Shown piece by piece: positions 4,308 through 7,148 of a stretch of 7,148 bases of DNA. This stretch comes from CAYWGR01 sp964458015 (GTDB taxonomy: Bacteria > Planctomycetota > Planctomycetia > Pirellulales > Thermoguttaceae). A program made the translations under genes and the position numbers. Position 1 is the stretch's first letter; each line of letters opens with the position of its first letter. The notes under the pieces were generated by a model, which saw only the letters and a program-made list of their open reading frames with translations, searched no databases and had not been told where the DNA came from. The DNA is taken from contig CAYWGR010000230.1 in the NCBI GenBank assembly GCA_964458015.1, positions 1 to 7,148 on the forward strand, written 5' to 3'.

Positions 4308-6626
4308 ATGGACTTAAACACTACAGTGCCGTTTCTGCTGGCCGGAGCCTGGCTGTCGCCGCTGGTTTCCTTCACGCTGATCGTGTTTTTCGGTCCGCGG
4401 TTGGGGCGAGCCGGACGCAACGCCGCGCACGTGGCAATGGCGGCGATTCTGTCGAGCTTCTTTTTGTCGGTCACGGCCACGGGCATCTGGTTTGCTCACA
4501 ACCCGCTGATCGCAGGCGGCCATGAGGCCCATGCCGTCGCTTCGCCGGCCCCCATTGTTGGCGATTGGTACGTCCTGGGCAGCTTCGGGATGCTCAAGGT
4601 GACGATCGGCTACTATATCGATTCGCTCACATTGGGCATGTTCTGCATGGTCACGCTCGTGGCCTCATGCATTCACATGTATTCGATCGCCTACATGCAT
4701 GGCGAGCTTTCGGAAGTGTTCGACACGCTGGCCCCGCTGGGCGACGGTCAGCCCATGGCCCGGCGAGGTCGTTATCACCGCTTTTTCCAATATCTGTCGC
4801 TGTTTTGCTTCAGCATGTTGGGGCTCGTCGTGGCCGGCAACATCGCGATGGTGTTCGTGTTTTGGGAATTGGTCGGCATCTGTTCCTATTTGCTGATCGG
4901 TTTTTGGTTCGAGCGCAAAAGCGCTTCGAACGCGGCAAACAAGGCGTTTATCGTCAACCGCGTGGGCGACTTCGGCATGATTATCGGGCTCATGGCCGTT
5001 TGGTCGGGCATGGGCACGTTCGCGTACAACGAAATCTTCGAACAGGTTCGCCCCGCCGCGCAGGAACACCGTTTGCAAACGCCTGATAAAATGGTTCTGA
5101 TGGCCAAGCAAAAAGACGTGGCCGAAATCGTCCAACGGCATGGGTTCGACAATCTGGCGGCCGAAGACGAAATCTCCGCGAAGCTGCCTTTATGGCGTGA
5201 AGCGGGTTTCGGCTACGGATTGCTGGTCGTTGCGGGCCTCGGGATTTTCTGCGGCTGCGTGGGCAAAAGCGCTCAGTTTCCGCTGCACGTTTGGCTGCCC
5301 GACGCGATGGAAGGCCCCACGCCTGTCAGCGCGTTGATCCACGCGGCGACGATGGTGGCGGCGGGCGTTTACTTGGTGGGCCGTTTTTATCCGGTCTTTA
5401 CGCCGGAAGTGTTGCTGGTGATCGCGAGTGTCGGTTGCATCACCTTGTTGTTGGCGGCCTCGATTGCCTTGACAGCCACCGACATCAAGCGCGTTTTGGC
5501 TTACTCAACAGTCAGTCAGTTGGGCTTTATGATGTTGGCCCTGGGGATGGGCGGATGGCTGGCCGGAATGTTCCACCTGTTCACGCACGCCTTCTTCAAG
5601 TCGCTTTTGTTCCTCTGCTCCGGGTCGGTGATCCATGCGTGCGGCACGAACGAAATGCCGCAGATGGGCGGCCTGCGTCGCAAAATGCCGATTACGGCCG
5701 CCACGATGTTGATCGGCTGTTTGGCCATCGCCGGGGCAGGCATCCCGACCGTAATTGGCCTGAGCGGTTTCCACTCGAAGGATTACATCGTCGCACAGGC
5801 CCTGTCGTTCTGGAATCATAACCACCGGTTCGGCGCTGTGTTTTACTACTCGGCACTGGTGGGCGCCTGCATGACGGCGTTCTATATGTTCCGCATGTGG
5901 TTTATGACCTTTGCCGGTAAGACTCGCGACTCGAGCATCGAACACCATGCCCACGAATCGCCGCGGTTGATGACCGTGCCGCTTGTGATTTTGTCGGTTC
6001 CAGCGACCGTGGCCGGCTGGAGCTATTTCGGACTTGAGCCGTTGTTGCGACAGGCCATTCCCGCAGGCATCGAAGCCGGTAGCGCTCCTGGAACGATTTG
6101 GCCAAGCTTGGTGATGCCGGAAGAACATTTAGCCCACATACCCTCGGTAGCCACAATTGCCGAATGGGCGGCCTTTGGCGTCGCGGCCGTCGGATTTTTG
6201 CTGGCCACGGCTTTTTATGGTCTGCGCAAGCTAGACCCGAAGGATGCCCAGCGCACCTTCTCGCCGATCTACTGGTTGTTGGTCCACAAATGGTGGATCG
6301 ACGAATTGTACGGATTCCTTTTCATCCGGCCGCTATTGCATATTTCCGGTTGGATCGCCGCGATTGACAAATATGTGCTCGACTGGCTGGCGGATAATTT
6401 GGCCAAGCTGGTCGCACTGGCTGCGCGTATCGACGATTGGATCGACCGAATTTTCGTCGATTCGACGGTGAATTTAATGGCGCGATGGACCTATGCCGTG
6501 GGAATACGGCTGCGGGTGTTGCAAACCGGCTACTTGGGCCAATACGTCCTCTGGTTGGGCGTCGGCACCGTAGGTCTGTTCGTGCTGATTAGTTTGTATT
6601 GGAGTTATGCATTCGCGGGAATGTAA
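4308..6626 (+). CDS. nuoL: NADH-quinone oxidoreductase subunit L (ND5), long form
   Basis: NuoL is the distal antiporter-like proton-pumping subunit of the membrane arm, with a long lateral helix that braces the other pumps. The 772-residue product is about 160 longer than the E. coli protein. Key channel residues are in place: Glu187 in FVFWELVGICSYLLIGFW, Lys212 in NKAFIVNRVGD, Lys320 in GKSAQFPLHVWLPDAM, the PTPVSALIHAATMVAAGVYL block (337-356), Lys394 in TDIKRVLAYSTVSQLG, Lys431 in THAFFKSLLFLCSGS, and Lys491-Asp492 in GFHSKD. Residues from about 640 to the end hold the amphipathic traverse helix and a final membrane helix (about 745-765). Extra length lies in a 20-residue loop insert near 134-153, a hydrophilic segment of roughly 48 residues within 242-300, and the linker near 580-615. 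The ATG has no Shine-Dalgarno motif, but the hydrophobic N-terminus fits the family. The gene ends with TAA before a repeat-filled spacer. Confidence 0.96.
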   Translation: MDLNTTVPFLLAGAWLSPLVSFTLIVFFGPRLGRAGRNAAHVAMAAILSSFFLSVTATGIWFAHNPLIAGGHEAHAVASPAPIVGDWYVLGSFGMLKVTIGYYIDSLTLGMFCMVTLVASCIHMYSIAYMHGELSEVFDTLAPLGDGQPMARRGRYHRFFQYLSLFCFSMLGLVVAGNIAMVFVFWELVGICSYLLIGFWFERKSASNAANKAFIVNRVGDFGMIIGLMAVWSGMGTFAYNEIFEQVRPAAQEHRLQTPDKMVLMAKQKDVAEIVQRHGFDNLAAEDEISAKLPLWREAGFGYGLLVVAGLGIFCGCVGKSAQFPLHVWLPDAMEGPTPVSALIHAATMVAAGVYLVGRFYPVFTPEVLLVIASVGCITLLLAASIALTATDIKRVLAYSTVSQLGFMMLALGMGGWLAGMFHLFTHAFFKSLLFLCSGSVIHACGTNEMPQMGGLRRKMPITAATMLIGCLAIAGAGIPTVIGLSGFHSKDYIVAQALSFWNHNHRFGAVFYYSALVGACMTAFYMFRMWFMTFAGKTRDSSIEHHAHESPRLMTVPLVILSVPATVAGWSYFGLEPLLRQAIPAGIEAGSAPGTIWPSLVMPEEHLAHIPSVATIAEWAAFGVAAVGFLLATAFYGLRKLDPKDAQRTFSPIYWLLVHKWWIDELYGFLFIRPLLHISGWIAAIDKYVLDWLADNLAKLVALAARIDDWIDRIFVDSTVNLMARWTYAVGIRLRVLQTGYLGQYVLWLGVGTVGLFVLISLYWSYAFAGM

Positions 6627-6638
6627 GAAATAAACAAG

Positions 6639-6666
6639 GGATTAGATATTAAGGATTAGGGATTAG
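6639..6666 (+). repeat. Short GGATTAG heptamer array (4 units, one degenerate)
   Basis: GGATTAG occurs at 6639-6645, 6653-6659 and 6660-6666. The 7 bp at 6646-6652 (ATATTAA) are in register and match at four positions, so this is a four-unit heptamer array with one decayed unit. It is a different sequence family from the CTRACCA arrays but has the same 7-bp period. It lies 12 nt after the nuoL stop. Confidence 0.7.
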
Positions 6667-6670
6667 AAAC

Positions 6671-6684
6671 AGCCGCTCGCGGCT
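6671..6684 (+). repeat. GC-rich palindrome between two heptamer arrays
   Basis: AGCCGCTCGCGGCT is a perfect inverted repeat (6-bp arms, 2-nt centre) and would fold as a 5-bp stem with a 4-nt loop. No T-run follows, so a terminator within the operon is unlikely. It sits exactly between the GGATTAG and CTGACCA arrays and may be part of a composite repeat element. Confidence 0.5.
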
Positions 6685-6689
6685 TCGCA

Positions 6690-6755
6690 CTAACCACTGA
6701 CCACTAGTTACTGACCACTGACCACAAGCCACTGACCACTGACCACTAGTTACTA
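6690..6755 (+). repeat. Heptamer tandem array before nuoM, CTGACCA type (9 units)
   Basis: Nine 7-bp units run from 6690 to 6752, plus a partial CTA. The order is CTAACCA, CTGACCA, CTAGTTA, CTGACCA x2, CAAGCCA, CTGACCA x2, CTAGTTA. It is clearly related to the CTARCCA array before nuoH, in the same orientation, but it is more diverged and favours G at the third base. It ends 2 nt before the nuoM ATG and fills the place where a ribosome-binding site would normally be. No gene is associated with it. Confidence 0.9.
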
Positions 6756-6757
6756 CA

Positions 6758-7148
6758 ATGTCGATACTCGATTTTTCCGATCCGCGCGTTGGCTTGACCT
6801 GGCTTTATAGCCTGATCATTTTTTTGCCGTCTATCGGGGCGTTGATTTTATGTCTTGTGCCCCGCGAGACCAACGCGGCCATTCGTCGCTTTTCGCTTCA
6901 GGTCACGATTGCCGTTTTCCTGCTGACGCTCTGGCTGGCTTTTCCCACGTATACCAATCCGCCGACGACGGGCCGATTCGCCTTGGGAACGGCCGGGATG
7001 CAAAACATGCTGCATAGGGCATGGATCCCCGGTTTCGACATTTATTATTTTCTAGGCGTCGACGGCATCAACCTGCCCCTGGTGCTTTTAACGTCGTTTC
7101 TGAGCATGTTGGCCATGTACGCCAGTTGGCCGATCACGAAACACGTCC
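6758..7148 (+). CDS. nuoM: NADH-quinone oxidoreductase subunit M (ND4), 5' part (truncated by window edge)
   Basis: NuoM is the middle antiporter-like proton-pumping subunit of complex I. The first 130 codons are present and the frame is open to the window end. A first membrane helix at about 13-33 is followed by a second at 47-62. Then come WIPGFDIYYFLGVDGINLPL (89-108) and VLLTSFLSMLAMYASW (109-124), the typical NuoM block in which LGVDGI precedes the third helix. The position directly after nuoL agrees. The ATG at 6758 is the only plausible start; it is 2 nt after a heptamer array and has no Shine-Dalgarno sequence. The pumping residues lie beyond the window. Confidence 0.93.
   Translation, partial: MSILDFSDPRVGLTWLYSLIIFLPSIGALILCLVPRETNAAIRRFSLQVTIAVFLLTLWLAFPTYTNPPTTGRFALGTAGMQNMLHRAWIPGFDIYYFLGVDGINLPLVLLTSFLSMLAMYASWPITKHV

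Noticed and set aside
6639..6666. Telomere-like repeat from a linear replicon
   Set aside because: There are only four units, one of them decayed, located inside an operon; there is no sign of a replicon end.

Overview
The window is a stretch of a respiratory complex I (NADH:quinone oxidoreductase, nuo) operon, all on the + strand. The order is nuoC (3' end only), nuoD, an inserted small four-helix-bundle gene, nuoH, nuoJ, nuoK, nuoL and nuoM (5' end only). The organism is probably a planctomycete, perhaps of the Pirellulales. The basis is the compact C-D-H-J-K-L-M order without nuoE/F/G/I between nuoD and nuoJ, an unusually long NuoL (772 residues), fairly high GC, and short tandem heptamer repeats between genes. 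This placement is an inference from gene content and not a database match.

Layout: 1-271 is the end of nuoC, followed after 4 nt by nuoD (276-1481). Between nuoD and nuoH lies a roughly 500-bp AT-richer insert. It holds a 122-residue S23/IVP-type four-helix-bundle protein gene (1527-1895). On the left is a short array of a 7-bp repeat in one orientation (1479-1496), and on the right a 13-unit array in the opposite orientation (1885-1979). The nuoD stop codon and the four-helix-bundle stop codon both fall inside these repeats. nuoH starts 7 nt after the right array without a Shine-Dalgarno sequence. nuoH and nuoJ overlap by 4 nt, and nuoK follows nuoJ after 16 nt, with a small hairpin over the nuoJ stop codon. 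A 71-bp spacer before nuoL contains a fragment resembling a dispersed repeat. The 131-bp spacer between nuoL and nuoM holds two further heptamer families (GGATTAG and CTGACCA) and a GC-rich palindrome.

How it works together: NuoC and NuoD form part of the peripheral arm and the quinone-site module. NuoH links that site to the membrane arm. NuoJ, NuoK, NuoL and NuoM form the proton-pumping membrane arm. Key quinone-site and proton-channel residues are all present, so the complex appears functional. The non-respiratory part is the repeat-bounded four-helix-bundle cassette. It, and the repeated placement of heptamer arrays directly before nuo start codons, are the most unusual things in the window.
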